Positions 45,793 through 55,399 of a stretch of DNA of 64,000 nt are shown here, piece by piece. Location of the stretch: NCBI GenBank assembly GCA_964462535.1, contig CAYWXV010000012.1:18568-82567 (forward strand). Reading direction: 5' to 3'. A model generated the notes under the pieces. That model worked only from the letters and a program-made list of their open reading frames with translations, searched no databases and was not told the origin of the DNA. This DNA is from CAYWXV01 sp964462535. Its GTDB lineage: Bacteria > Bacteroidota > Ignavibacteria > OLB7. Made by a program: the position numbers and the translations under genes. Positions within the stretch are counted from its first letter, which is position 1. Each line of letters starts with the position of its first letter.

Positions 45793-47610
45793 ATGACGAG
45801 AGCGAAGAGTTTTGTGTGCGGCCTTGCGGTTGTCCTGGCCCTCCTGATTTCGGCGGCGGTGCAGGCACACGGGCAGTCTGCGGCTGGACGTGTTGCCCTG
45901 GGAGCGCATGGAGGATTATCGAAATATTGGGGATCATTCACAGACGACCAGTGGTGGTTTGGGGGTGACGTCTTTCTGCGGTGGAATATTACCGACTGGC
46001 TTTCGTTCCATCCCCAATTTGGATTGGCATTTCTGCGCTATAAAACCGCGGGGCAGGATCAACCAGACTATTTCGGAACCGCAGGGTCCGTTGTATACCC
46101 CGGCAGCACAATTCCGATCGCTGAGAAGAATCAGATTCGCGTCAATACATATTCGGCCCTTTTCTCGGTGAATCTCACTCCGAAGGAAAAACTGGTCCCA
46201 TATCTCTTCGTTGGCGTTGGATTGATGAATTTCGAGCCGCGAACGCTTGCGGATCTCGACCAGGCTCTCCCAAACAGTCAACGGGGGCTGTATGATCGGA
46301 ATGGCGTTGTCATACCGGCCGGTGCTGGCGTCGAGATTTACGCGTCGGATAATGTGGTCCTCAACGCCAAAGCTCAATTTCATTTTACGACCACGGACTT
46401 CCTCGACGACTACCAGGATTCCGGATCGACGTCCAACGACGTCTTTGCAACGCTTGGGCTCGGACTCAGCTACTACATTTTCGGTTCGCTCGATTGTGAT
46501 GAGGATGGTCTGACAGATTCCGAGGAACGCCAGATCGGCACTGATCCGTGCAACGCGGATACGGACGGGGACAGTTTGACCGACCTGGAGGAGGTGCGGA
46601 CATACAGCACCGATCCCACGAGGGCTGACACGGACGGAGACGGGCTCAACGACTACCAGGAGTTGAAGACCTACACCACAAATCCTACAAGCGCGGATAC
46701 GGACGGTGACGGGTTGAACGATGGTGAGGAAGTGAACGGTCGAAAGACCGATCCAAAGACTCCCGATACCGATGGCGACGGACTGACCGACGGAGACGAG
46801 GTCAAGGTCTACCACACGATTCCGACGTCTGCCGACACCGATGGGGATGGTCTCACCGACGGAGTGGAGGTGACGGTCCACGGAACGAGCCCGACAATTG
46901 CGGACACCGACGGCGATGGACTTAGCGACGGGGCGGAGATTCAGAAATACAACACAAATCCGAAGAACGCCGACACCGACAATGACGGTCTGAAGGATGG
47001 GGAGGAGGTGAAGACCTACAAGACCAATCCGGCCAAGGCAGATACGGACGATGACAAACTCACGGATGGGGAGGAGGTCATTCGCGTCAAAACCGATCCA
47101 AGAAATCCCGATACCGATGGGGACGGTGTGGTTGATGGGGATGATCGGTGTCCGCTGGTGAAGGGTGTTCCGGAGAGATTCGGGTGCCCGGCGCCGCCGA
47201 AGGTCGGGACCATCACGAACTTCCCCGACATCTTCTTCCTTGTCAATTCGGACGAGTTCGATTTCGGTCGTCCGGAGACATCCGAGAATCTGGCGCGACT
47301 ACTCCAGTACATCAATCAGTGCGATCAGCTCGGTGTGATAATCGAGGGGCACGCCTCGCGCGAAGGGAGCGACAAGAGAAACGACACGCTCAGTGACATG
47401 CGCGCGCGGAAGGTGAAGACATGGCTGATAGAGCGAGGCGTGAACCCAGGGAAGATCGACGGGACGATAGGCTACGGCTCGCGACGCAGCGCTGTGGCCG
47501 AGCCCGATCCGAAGTCGAAGGAGGCCCGACAGATGGACCCGGTCGCGCTGGAAGGTATCCGGAAGCAGAATCGACGCATCGCAGTCAAGGTCAGTCGGAC
47601 GTGCGACTAG
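45793..47610 (+). CDS. OmpA-family protein with N-terminal barrel and thrombospondin type 3 repeats
   Basis: A 605-residue protein. Signal peptide (1-28, ending VQAHGQ), outer-membrane barrel (about 30-230), about ten calcium-binding TSP3-like repeats of about 24 residues (about 233-455; consensus ADTDGDGLxDGEEVxxYxTNP), and a C-terminal OmpA peptidoglycan-binding domain (about 475-605) with VIIEGHASREGSDKRNDTLSDMRARKVKTWLIERG. It anchors the outer membrane to peptidoglycan; the repeats would form a rigid Ca-dependent spacer. Confidence 0.92.
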   Translation: MTRAKSFVCGLAVVLALLISAAVQAHGQSAAGRVALGAHGGLSKYWGSFTDDQWWFGGDVFLRWNITDWLSFHPQFGLAFLRYKTAGQDQPDYFGTAGSVVYPGSTIPIAEKNQIRVNTYSALFSVNLTPKEKLVPYLFVGVGLMNFEPRTLADLDQALPNSQRGLYDRNGVVIPAGAGVEIYASDNVVLNAKAQFHFTTTDFLDDYQDSGSTSNDVFATLGLGLSYYIFGSLDCDEDGLTDSEERQIGTDPCNADTDGDSLTDLEEVRTYSTDPTRADTDGDGLNDYQELKTYTTNPTSADTDGDGLNDGEEVNGRKTDPKTPDTDGDGLTDGDEVKVYHTIPTSADTDGDGLTDGVEVTVHGTSPTIADTDGDGLSDGAEIQKYNTNPKNADTDNDGLKDGEEVKTYKTNPAKADTDDDKLTDGEEVIRVKTDPRNPDTDGDGVVDGDDRCPLVKGVPERFGCPAPPKVGTITNFPDIFFLVNSDEFDFGRPETSENLARLLQYINQCDQLGVIIEGHASREGSDKRNDTLSDMRARKVKTWLIERGVNPGKIDGTIGYGSRRSAVAEPDPKSKEARQMDPVALEGIRKQNRRIAVKVSRTCD

Positions 47611-47736
47611 GCCCCTTGGTCGATCGGAGATGATATTCCCCGCGCAAGTAAGATCCACGCCACCCTTTTCTGAGGACCAGGGGTGACGACGCTCTATTAT
47701 TATCCGGTTGGACAACCACCATCGTCCTTCCTTCTC

Positions 47737-47744
47737 TATTTTTG
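47737..47744 (+). promoter_or_regulatory. -7 box (TATTTTTG) close to the pyk start
   Basis: TATTTTTG matches TAnnTTTG, but the nearest TTG (47708-47710) is 26 nt upstream, too far for a good -33 box. If used, transcription would start within a few nucleotides of the ATG at 47751, giving a leaderless or nearly leaderless mRNA. Confidence 0.35.
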
Positions 47745-47750
47745 CCCCCT

Positions 47751-49214
47751 ATGAAAGCCGGCACGTCCCCCAAGCGAACGCTCTTTGCACCATCGCTACA
47801 ACACACGAAGATCCTCTGTACCCTCGGTCCGGCGTGCGCGACCGTCGAGCGGATCCAGCAAATGATCACAGCCGGAGCCGATGCTTTTCGGCTCAACTTC
47901 TCTCACTCGAGCCACGAGACGCACAAGAAACTGTTCGAGATGACGCGCCAGGCGTCGCAGGAGGTTGGTCGCCACATTCCGATTGTTCAGGATCTTCAAG
48001 GCCCGAAGATTCGAGTGGGGGGGCTACCAGGTGGACCGGTTCTGTTGAGACCGGCAACGCAGATCGTGCTTACGTCGGAAACAGTTCCCACGGGCGACGA
48101 TCGGCTTCCCATCACCTACCGAAAGTTTTCCGAGGACGTCAAGCCGCGGGACATCATCTATCTCGACGATGGCCTCATATCACTGCGCGTCGAATCGAAG
48201 AGCGGCAAGAATGTTGTCTGCACCGTCCTCAACGGGGGATTGCTCAAGGAGCACAAGGGGGTGAATCTTCCGGGCGTCGCCGTCAGCGAACCCTCGCTGA
48301 CAACCAAGGATCGAAAGGATCTCTATTTCGGGCTGGAGCTTGGGGTCGATTTTGTCGCCCTCTCGTTCGTCCGTTCCGCGCGGGACATTCTCGATCTGAA
48401 ACGGGTTATCCGCCAGAAGGGGAAGGATACGCCGGTCATCGCCAAGATCGAGAAGATCGAGGCAATCCGTGACCTGGACGCGATCATCGCGGCGGCCGAC
48501 GCGGTGATGATCGCCCGTGGCGATCTCGGGGTCGAGCTTCCGAGCCACGAAGTACCGTTGTTGCAGAAGCGAATCACGAAGAAATGCAACGAGGTGGGGA
48601 AGCCGGTCATCACCGCGACACAGATGCTGGAATCGATGATCCACAACCCACGGCCAACGCGTGCCGAGTCGAGCGACGTCGCCAACGCCGTCTTCGATGG
48701 GACAGACGTCGTGATGCTCTCGGCCGAGACCTCGGTGGGGGCCTATCCGGTCGAGGCGGTGATCGCGATGAACGACATTATCCGGTCGAGTGAGGCCGGG
48801 GTCGCCTTCAACCACACCATCCGTGGGCCTCTCGACATCTTGAGCGAAAGCAATCGGAAGGAATACGCGCTTGCCTCTGCCGCCTGCGTCCTTTCGGTTC
48901 AGGTGAATGCCCGCGCTATTCTCTGCCTTACTTACAGCGGATACACAGCGCGCATAATGTCACGGCTTCGTCCCAACGTGCCGATCATCGCGATGGCCCA
49001 GGACGAGTCGCTCTGTCGCAGACTGTCACTTTCTCGCGGGATCTACGCGATGATGATCGAACACCCCGCGAACACCGAGGCGGCAATGGCAAACATGCGC
49101 GAGCGGGCCCTGTCTGAGGGGGTTGTGGAGGAGGGAGACCTCGCGATCTTCACCACCGGATTCCCTCTTGATGCAAAGGCGAGCACCAACATGCTCGTGA
49201 TGGAGAAGATATAG
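47751..49214 (+). CDS. pyk: Pyruvate kinase
   Basis: A 487-residue enzyme: HTKILCTLGPACATVERIQQMITAGADAFRLNFSHSSHE at the N-terminus, QDLQGPKIRVG, FGLELGVDFVALSFVRS, AKIEKIEAI, MIARGDLGVELP, ATQMLESMIHNPRPTRAESSDVANAVFDGTDVVMLSAETSVGAYPVEAV, and a C-terminal allosteric-like domain. It makes pyruvate and ATP from phosphoenolpyruvate. The start at 47751 follows CCCCCT; no Shine-Dalgarno is visible. Confidence 0.97.
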   Translation: MKAGTSPKRTLFAPSLQHTKILCTLGPACATVERIQQMITAGADAFRLNFSHSSHETHKKLFEMTRQASQEVGRHIPIVQDLQGPKIRVGGLPGGPVLLRPATQIVLTSETVPTGDDRLPITYRKFSEDVKPRDIIYLDDGLISLRVESKSGKNVVCTVLNGGLLKEHKGVNLPGVAVSEPSLTTKDRKDLYFGLELGVDFVALSFVRSARDILDLKRVIRQKGKDTPVIAKIEKIEAIRDLDAIIAAADAVMIARGDLGVELPSHEVPLLQKRITKKCNEVGKPVITATQMLESMIHNPRPTRAESSDVANAVFDGTDVVMLSAETSVGAYPVEAVIAMNDIIRSSEAGVAFNHTIRGPLDILSESNRKEYALASAACVLSVQVNARAILCLTYSGYTARIMSRLRPNVPIIAMAQDESLCRRLSLSRGIYAMMIEHPANTEAAMANMRERALSEGVVEEGDLAIFTTGFPLDAKASTNMLVMEKI

Positions 49215-49229
49215 GGGGGCAACGATTTC

Positions 49230-49261
49230 TTGCCCGTGTCCTTCCCACCCGGTTATATTTG
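49230..49261 (+). promoter_or_regulatory. Bacteroidota-type promoter upstream of secD
   Basis: TTG at 49230-49232, a 21-nt spacer and TATATTTG at 49254-49261 match TTG/TAnnTTTG. Predicted start near 49267, leaving a leader of about 95 nt before the GTG of secD. Confidence 0.6.
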
Positions 49262-49360
49262 CGGTCTTTCCGAAACAACCCGGACGGGGTTCCGATCCCG
49301 CCCGGGTTGCGCATGCCGCCCCCTTTCTGGCGGAATTCTGCACTACGTGGAGCATACTCC

Positions 49361-51598
49361 GTGAAATCGTCAACGGTTCGACTGTTTCTCATTGCCGCCG
49401 CCCTCGTCGCCTCGGTCTGGGCACTCCTCCCTACGTTTCAGGCCAACAGCCTGGCCGATGAACGGAGCGGGTTGCGCGAAAAACTGAATGTGTCGCGCGC
49501 GCGCTGGATCAAGTCCCATTCCGGCGCCGACTCCGCCGCCTACCTGAAGGACTCCCTCGCGCTTCATAAGTGGGACTCCATTCATGGCGTCGACTTTCGC
49601 GCGCAGCAGAAGAACTTCCTCGCCCATCCCATCAAACTCGGTCTCGATCTCCAGGGGGGTATCTATATCACCATGGAAGTCGACGTCCCTGCGCTTCTCG
49701 CAGAGTCGGCGGCTCGCGAGGCGGTCGATGCGACATTTGAGGAGGTGATGGAGGCGACACGCGCGGAGGCGCAGAGCTCGGACGAGGCGGTGCTCGACAT
49801 CTTCGTTCGACAGTTCGACAGGATCGCCCGCCCCCGTGGGAAGCAAATGTTCAACTACTTCGACCTCAAGCTTGGGGATGACGTGACAGATGATGTCATT
49901 ATTCAGCGTCTACAGAGGAACATCGAAGACGCCGTTGACCAGGCGACGGAGGTCATCCGACAGCGAATCGACAAGTATGGCGTGGCGGAACCGACAATCC
50001 AGAAGACAGGACGTCGCGTTATCGTCGAGCTGCCGGGTGTCGATAACGAGGACGAAGTTCGGAGCCTGCTTCAGACGACGGCCCGTCTGGAGTTCAAAAT
50101 GGTCTACACAAATGCGGACGCCATCCGGTTGATCCGCAAGATCGATAGAGTGCTTGCGGGAAAGGTCGACGTTGACACCGCCTCGACTCCGACGACGGAC
50201 ACTACAACGTCGAATGACGCCAAGCCGGGCGACACGACCGTGGCGGATACGAAGAAGCCGGACACGACTGGCGGAAAGAAGGGTGACACGACGAAGAACC
50301 GCACCGACTCCACGCCCCCGGCCAACGACACGGCGAACGGCAAGAACGATACCGGCAAGAAGTCGGACAACCCGTACGAGGGGCTTCCTCCGGCTGAGCA
50401 GCAGAAGCGTTTCGCTGCAGACCATCCGTTCGGTCGATTCCTGTTTGCCGGCACCGTTCGTCAGCAGGGTCAGGACCAGGGGCAGCAGCTGAACGAGGCC
50501 CAGATGGCCGGCCTGCTTGTACAAAGCGAGGACAAGATTCCTGCGGGAGACTACTCGCTCTACATCCCGTACGAAGGGATCGCAAAGATGCAGGAGTACC
50601 TGAATCGTCCGGATGTGAAGGCCGCTATTCCCGACAGCTTGATGATCGTCTTCACGGCTCACCCGGAGTTCGGAGGCGATCCAACGAATCGCAAGATTGG
50701 TGCGTATGGTCTGTACGTCGTCTCGGCGGATGCATCTCTCACCGGTGAGTACGTCACCGACGCCATGGAGGACCTCGATCCACAGACGGGTCGTCCAATG
50801 GTTCGCATGGAGATGAACGCCGAAGGTGCGGAACGATGGGCCGATATCACTGGGCGCAACATCAAGAAGCGAGTGGCTATCGTCCTTGACGGTCTTGTCT
50901 ACTCGGCCCCAACGGTACAGAACAAGATTGCCGGCGGGAGTTCGCAGATCACCGGCTCGCAGGATATGAAGGAAGCACAGCTTCTGAAGATCGTGCTGAA
51001 GGCAGGTGCGTTGAAGGCGCCGATCAAGATTATCGAGGAACGACTTGTTGGACCTTCGCTTGGCGAGGATTCTATCCGTCAGGGCTTGAATGCCCTCCTG
51101 TTCGCGGCTGGCCTCGTTATTCTCTTCATGGCCATTTACTACGCCGTGGGCGGTATCATCGCCGACATCGCCGTGATCCTCAACGTTCTGATCACGCTCT
51201 CGATTCTTGCTGCGTTTGGCGCAACACTGACGCTACCGGGAATCGGGGGTATCGTGCTGACGATAGGTATGGCGGTCGATGCGAACATCCTGGTGTATGA
51301 ACGAATACGCGAGGAACTGTCATATGGCAAGGGATTGAAGAGCGCCGTCCAGATCGGATACGAAAAGGCATTCGTCGCCATTTTCGACTCCAACGTAACG
51401 ACGTTCATGACCGGTGTTATCCTCTATGCGCTAGGGAGCGGTCCGATCCAGGGATTCGCGGTGACGCTGATGATCGGTATCCTGGTAACCCTGTTCACGG
51501 CTGTCTTCATGACGCGCACGCTCTTCATGGTCCTGTTGGATCGTGGGGTCGGGTCAATCAGCTTCGGGCAGCCGCGTGCAGCACTTCAGGAGAGCTAG
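49361..51598 (+). CDS. secD: Protein translocase subunit SecD
   Basis: A 745-residue SecD. N-terminal helix (6-26), P1 domain beginning after LGLDLQGGIYITMEVDV, and the C-terminal five-helix RND-like part with IADIAVILNVLITLSILAAFGATLTLPGIGGIVLTIGMAVDANILVYERIREEL, the conserved Asp region. A Thr/Asp/Lys-rich low-complexity insert (about 272-345) lies within the periplasmic part. SecDF uses proton motive force to help export through SecYEG. GTG at 49361 was chosen: GGAG lies about 9 nt upstream and the protein begins like other SecD proteins. secF follows after 73 nt. Confidence 0.95.
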   Translation: MKSSTVRLFLIAAALVASVWALLPTFQANSLADERSGLREKLNVSRARWIKSHSGADSAAYLKDSLALHKWDSIHGVDFRAQQKNFLAHPIKLGLDLQGGIYITMEVDVPALLAESAAREAVDATFEEVMEATRAEAQSSDEAVLDIFVRQFDRIARPRGKQMFNYFDLKLGDDVTDDVIIQRLQRNIEDAVDQATEVIRQRIDKYGVAEPTIQKTGRRVIVELPGVDNEDEVRSLLQTTARLEFKMVYTNADAIRLIRKIDRVLAGKVDVDTASTPTTDTTTSNDAKPGDTTVADTKKPDTTGGKKGDTTKNRTDSTPPANDTANGKNDTGKKSDNPYEGLPPAEQQKRFAADHPFGRFLFAGTVRQQGQDQGQQLNEAQMAGLLVQSEDKIPAGDYSLYIPYEGIAKMQEYLNRPDVKAAIPDSLMIVFTAHPEFGGDPTNRKIGAYGLYVVSADASLTGEYVTDAMEDLDPQTGRPMVRMEMNAEGAERWADITGRNIKKRVAIVLDGLVYSAPTVQNKIAGGSSQITGSQDMKEAQLLKIVLKAGALKAPIKIIEERLVGPSLGEDSIRQGLNALLFAAGLVILFMAIYYAVGGIIADIAVILNVLITLSILAAFGATLTLPGIGGIVLTIGMAVDANILVYERIREELSYGKGLKSAVQIGYEKAFVAIFDSNVTTFMTGVILYALGSGPIQGFAVTLMIGILVTLFTAVFMTRTLFMVLLDRGVGSISFGQPRAALQES

Positions 51599-51671
51599 CA
51601 CGGGGAAGCCCGGCATTCTCATCGACCGATAACCGAAACAGACACCTGACACCCCCTGGCGGGAAATACAC

Positions 51672-52724
51672 ATGCAGTTCTTCAAGAACACTCACATCGA
51701 CTTCATCGGCAAGAGACGATTCTTCTATATCGTTTCTGTCACGATCACGGTCCTCGGATTGGTGGTCGCGTTTGCTCGCGGAGTCAAGTTCGGCATCGAT
51801 TTCGAGGGGGGGACGGAGGCCGCCTTCGCGTTTTCGAAGACGGTTGAGACGAACCAGATTCGTTCGGCCATCAGCGCCGCAGGATTTGAAGGGGCCGAAA
51901 TCAAGTCGTTTGGAAAGGAGAATCAGTTCCTTGTTCGGGTCAAGCACGCTGAGGGCAGTGCGAAGGACGTGACGTCCAAACAGAAGGGGGAGAGCCTGCA
52001 GAAGCTCAGTGATCAACTTCTTGAGACTCTGAAGAAGTCGTTTTCGGGCACGGAAGTGACGTTGTTGAAGGTCGACAATATCGGGCCGAAGATCGGACAG
52101 GAACTGAGAACCAAGGCCATCTACGCCGTTGTCGCCTCAATTGTCCTCATCCTCCTCTACATTGCCTTCCGGTTTGAGTGGGTATATGGACTGGGGGCGG
52201 TCATTGCTCTCGTCCACGACGTACTCGTCGCATTCGCTGGTGCCGTGATTCTGAACGGTGTGTTCGGCCTCAATCTTGAAATGAATCAAGGGCAGTTGGC
52301 GGCATTTCTCACGGTAGTCGGGTTCTCGATCAACGATACGGTGATCATCTTCGATCGCATTCGTGAGAACAAAAAGATTCATCGTGGCGAGAACCTATTG
52401 ATGTTGATGAACCGCTCCATCAATGAGACCCTGCCACGGACCATTAACACGGCCTTGACCGTCGTTCTGGTGTTGACGATCATGGTCCTTTTCGCCGGTG
52501 ATGTGTTGCAGGGATTCGCGTTTACGATGCTGGTCGGTATCATCACCGGTACCTACTCGTCGATCTATATCGCGAGCGCATTCGTCGTCGATGTAATGAT
52601 CAAGCGGAAGCATCTGGATGCCAACGCAGAACGCGACTTCCAGACAAAGCGCGATCGCGAGCTTGAGGCTCGAAAGGGGAATGCATCCCTCTCCAAGTCG
52701 GGCGCGAAGGCCCGTGCTATCTAA
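51672..52724 (+). CDS. secF: Protein translocase subunit SecF
   Basis: A 350-residue SecF. The N-terminal helix is followed by GVKFGIDFEGGTEAAFAF, a small P-domain, then the RND-like helices with EMNQGQLAAFLTVVGFSINDTVIIFDRIREN (conserved D-x-x-x-x-x-D-R). SINETLPRTINTALTVVLVL and a basic C-terminal tail follow. It works with SecD in the cytoplasmic membrane. Confidence 0.96.
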   Translation: MQFFKNTHIDFIGKRRFFYIVSVTITVLGLVVAFARGVKFGIDFEGGTEAAFAFSKTVETNQIRSAISAAGFEGAEIKSFGKENQFLVRVKHAEGSAKDVTSKQKGESLQKLSDQLLETLKKSFSGTEVTLLKVDNIGPKIGQELRTKAIYAVVASIVLILLYIAFRFEWVYGLGAVIALVHDVLVAFAGAVILNGVFGLNLEMNQGQLAAFLTVVGFSINDTVIIFDRIRENKKIHRGENLLMLMNRSINETLPRTINTALTVVLVLTIMVLFAGDVLQGFAFTMLVGIITGTYSSIYIASAFVVDVMIKRKHLDANAERDFQTKRDRELEARKGNASLSKSGAKARAI

Positions 52725-52733
52725 TCCGACGTC

Positions 52734-53069
52734 ATGACATTCACCATAGAACAGGCGGACCCTACCGTCGTGGTCCTTTCGGGAGATGTCCTGGGTGGCG
52801 CTGACGCGCTGGAGTTCACCAGGACCATTTCCGATCTGATCCGCGAAGGAACACGCCACGTCGTCGTCGATCTCGAGCAGGTCGAACTGATGAACAGCTC
52901 TGGCCTCGGCATGCTCGTCTCCGCCTCAGGCGCTCTCCGGGCGGCCGGTGGCTCCATGTCGATTGCCACGGCCAATGAGAAGATTCAAGGGCTCTTTCGG
53001 ATGACCCGTCTTGACTCGGTGCTGGTGAACTACCCTACCCGGGACGAGGCGATCTCCGCCAATCGGTAA
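52734..53069 (+). CDS. STAS-domain anti-sigma factor antagonist
   Basis: A 111-residue single STAS domain. The core VVVDLEQVELMNSSGLGMLVSA has the phosphorylatable serine (NSSGLG) of SpoIIAA/RsbV-like proteins. It would bind a switch kinase/anti-sigma when unphosphorylated; no such kinase is encoded nearby. It starts 9 nt after secF, so it is probably cotranscribed. Confidence 0.88.
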   Translation: MTFTIEQADPTVVVLSGDVLGGADALEFTRTISDLIREGTRHVVVDLEQVELMNSSGLGMLVSASGALRAAGGSMSIATANEKIQGLFRMTRLDSVLVNYPTRDEAISANR

Positions 53070-53084
53070 CAGCCCGCGCTCTGT

Positions 53085-53133
53085 GCGCTCCGACCGCCTC
53101 CATCTTCTGGATGCGTCGGAGCGCTCCTTTTTT
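53085..53133 (+). terminator. Rho-independent terminator before purA
   Basis: GCGCTCCGAC (53085-53094) pairs with GTCGGAGCGC (53115-53124), followed by a run of T at 53128-53133. It ends the secD-secF-STAS transcript. The purA ATG lies only 22 nt downstream. Confidence 0.8.
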
Positions 53134-53155
53134 CACGCCTACACAACTGCAAGTC

Positions 53156-54442
53156 ATGAGCGTTCGCATCATCGTCGGAGCCCAGTGGGGAGACGAAGGG
53201 AAGGGGAAGATTGTCGATATGTTCGCGGCCGAGTCCGACGTTGTTGCCCGGTACCAGGGGGGGGCTAACGCGGGACACACTCTTGTTGTTGGGGGGAAGA
53301 AGTATGTACTCCACCTCATTCCGAGCGGGATTCTTCATGACGGCGTGGTTTGCGTGATTGGAAACGGCGTTGTAGTCGATCCGGTCGCATTGATGGAGGA
53401 GATCGCCCTTCTCGAATCGTTCGGGATATCGGTCGATGGGCGACTGAAGATCAGCCACAAGGCTCATCTTATCATGCCCTACCACAAGCTGCTGGACCAG
53501 TTGCAGGAGAAGGATCAGAACGTCGGGACAACCGGACGTGGTATCGGCCCTGCCTACACCGACAAGTACAACCGCTCCGGCATTCGCATCGTCGATCTTC
53601 TCGACCGGTCTACTCTTTCCCGGAAACTCCGTCATTCGATCGAGCAGAAGAACGATCTGTTCAGGAAGTTCTACGATGCGCCCGAACTGGACGTAGAGCG
53701 CACGGTTGCCGAGTACATCGACTTCGACAAGAAGATAGATGGGTTCGTGACTGACACAGCCGAGTACATGAACGAGGCCTGGAGGTCGGGGAAGAAGATC
53801 ATTCTTGAGGGAGCACAGGGCGCATTGCTCGACATCGACCACGGGACCTACCCGTTCGTCACCAGCTCCTCACCAACCTCCGGGGGGGCGTGTACAGGAA
53901 CCGGACTCCCTCCAACAGCGATTACTGGCGTGGTCGGTGTTACAAAGGCCTACGCCACGCGCGTCGGCACCGGCCCGTTCCCTACGGAGTTGTTGAACGA
54001 CACCGGGGAGCGGTTGCGGAAGGAGGGGGCGGAATTTGGAGCGACTACGGGGAGACCCCGCCGTTGTGGTTGGCTCGATCTTGTTGCGCTTCGGTATGCG
54101 GCGATGATCAACGGCATCACGGAAATCGTCTTGACGAAGCTCGATGTTCTGAACGTGTTCGACGAGATCAAGACGTGCGTCGGATACGAAATCGACGGTC
54201 GGCGACTCAAACACTTTCCGAGCGACTGCACGGACCTGGAGAGGGTGACGCCGATCTACGAATCACATCCGGGTTGGGGGACGTCGGTTCAGGACTGCTC
54301 TACATGGAGCGATCTCCCCGAACAGATGCGCGCGTATGTGGAGTCCATCGAGACCTTCGTAGGTGCACCCGTGACGTCGATCGGAGTCGGACCCGGTCGC
54401 GAAGAGATAATCACGCGGAACACAGCGGAGTCTGTCGGGTAG
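53156..54442 (+). CDS. purA: Adenylosuccinate synthetase
   Basis: A 428-residue enzyme of usual length: IIVGAQWGDEGKGKIVD (GTP loop with catalytic Asp), QGGANAGHTLVV, GTTGRGIGPAYTDK, ILEGAQGALLDIDHGTYPFVTSSSPTSGG, ATTGRPRRCGWLD, and a late GVGPGREEII. It makes adenylosuccinate from IMP, Asp and GTP in AMP synthesis. ATG at 53156 is used; the upstream frame crosses the terminator. Confidence 0.97.
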   Translation: MSVRIIVGAQWGDEGKGKIVDMFAAESDVVARYQGGANAGHTLVVGGKKYVLHLIPSGILHDGVVCVIGNGVVVDPVALMEEIALLESFGISVDGRLKISHKAHLIMPYHKLLDQLQEKDQNVGTTGRGIGPAYTDKYNRSGIRIVDLLDRSTLSRKLRHSIEQKNDLFRKFYDAPELDVERTVAEYIDFDKKIDGFVTDTAEYMNEAWRSGKKIILEGAQGALLDIDHGTYPFVTSSSPTSGGACTGTGLPPTAITGVVGVTKAYATRVGTGPFPTELLNDTGERLRKEGAEFGATTGRPRRCGWLDLVALRYAAMINGITEIVLTKLDVLNVFDEIKTCVGYEIDGRRLKHFPSDCTDLERVTPIYESHPGWGTSVQDCSTWSDLPEQMRAYVESIETFVGAPVTSIGVGPGREEIITRNTAESVG

Positions 54443-54519
54443 ATTCTGGTTCCTGGTTGGCACCTGAGGATTGTCTTCAACACCCTGGTCCGTGTTCCTC
54501 AACTCCATCTACGCACTCG

Positions 54520-55340
54520 GATTTCAAACTTCGTGTCGCCCGATTCTCGGATGCGGAACTTCTCTCCGCACGGGAGAAGCGTGACGATTACCTGGCGCAG
54601 GCAGTGGAGGTATTTCAGCACGAGCTGGAAACGCGGGGTGGTGTCGTCGCTGCCACAGCGAGAGTCAACGAGCAACAGGCCATCCAGGAGGCTGTTGAGA
54701 TGCACGAGATCTATGCGTTGCACTCCTCGTCGCTCACGGCAGCGCACCTCCGGTACGCCTCATTCGCTCCATGTTTTGCGCCTTTACGTCGTGCGAATTG
54801 AACAGTCTCGCGAGGCGCAGGTGTCCCGACAGTCTACTACGAGCGCATCGCGGCGACTTCCGTGCTCGTGAACAGCGACCTGCGCCACAGGGAGGAGGTC
54901 GACGCAATCGTTGCGCGAATTACCGGTGTAGGGATTTCGGATGGGGCGGCGAGAAGTCGTGTGGAAGATCGACACGAGACCATGAGCAGGAGGCTGATGC
55001 GGCGACAGATCGTCCTCAGTTCGTTGCGCGCACAATCTTCGGCGGAGCGGCTGCAACGATCATGGGCTCGATCTTTGTCAGCGTCAAGCTCATTGTGGCC
55101 CAACGCGTGATCATCATTGGTTCCGTTGCTCGGCTTCGTGTGGTGTGGTATCGTGCGATGGGCATCGGGCTGGAAGAAGTCGACGGCGGTCACGATCACC
55201 ACAAGGGCCGCCTTGCCTTATCCCTCGTCATCGGATCGCTCGTGATGGTCAGCCACGGAGGGCTGCTCGGATCGCCCGAAGACTCCAGGCAGACTGATGA
55301 ATGCCTCTCCGATCATGAGGCTCTGCAAATCACACAGCGT
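54520..55340 (+). pseudogene. Possible decayed membrane-protein gene
   Basis: Frame fragments in order suggest one former protein. The first (KLRVARFSDAELL, then DDYLAQAVEVFQHELETRGG) resembles the N-terminal helical motif of small Bacteroidota membrane proteins. It is interrupted by the dispersed repeat and an in-frame stop at 54799. A second fragment (YYERIAATSVLVNSDLRHREEVDAIVARITGVG) is in the same frame. A third, in another frame, has hydrophobic stretches (IFGGAAATIMGSIFVSVKLIV; ALSLVIGSLVMVSHGG). There is no convincing start codon. Two or more unrelated remnants is an alternative. Confidence 0.4.
54702..54781 (+). repeat. Dispersed repeat, copy A
   Basis: This 80-nt segment is related to 18031-18109 on the opposite strand. 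It sits at the point where the decayed gene downstream of purA loses its frame. Confidence 0.6.
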
Positions 55341-55399
55341 TGAGCTCGCGTGTCGTTCAACACCCTCCGAAGCCCTCTCGATCACCATCAACCCAGTCG

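Larger units (their letters stand above)
54443..55399. other. Long region between purA and mrdA without an intact gene
   Basis: This 957-nt convergent gap has no complete gene. It holds fragments that look like a decayed gene and one copy of the dispersed repeat (54702-54781). No terminator with a T-run is obvious. Confidence 0.6.

Noticed and set aside
46490..47155. DNA tandem repeat as CRISPR or satellite
   Set aside because: The periodicity is fully explained by TSP3 protein repeats inside the OmpA-family gene.
53890..54801. Open frame crossing the end of purA
   Set aside because: The 5' part is a shadow of purA; only its tail beyond 54520 shows coding-like features and is treated as a gene remnant.
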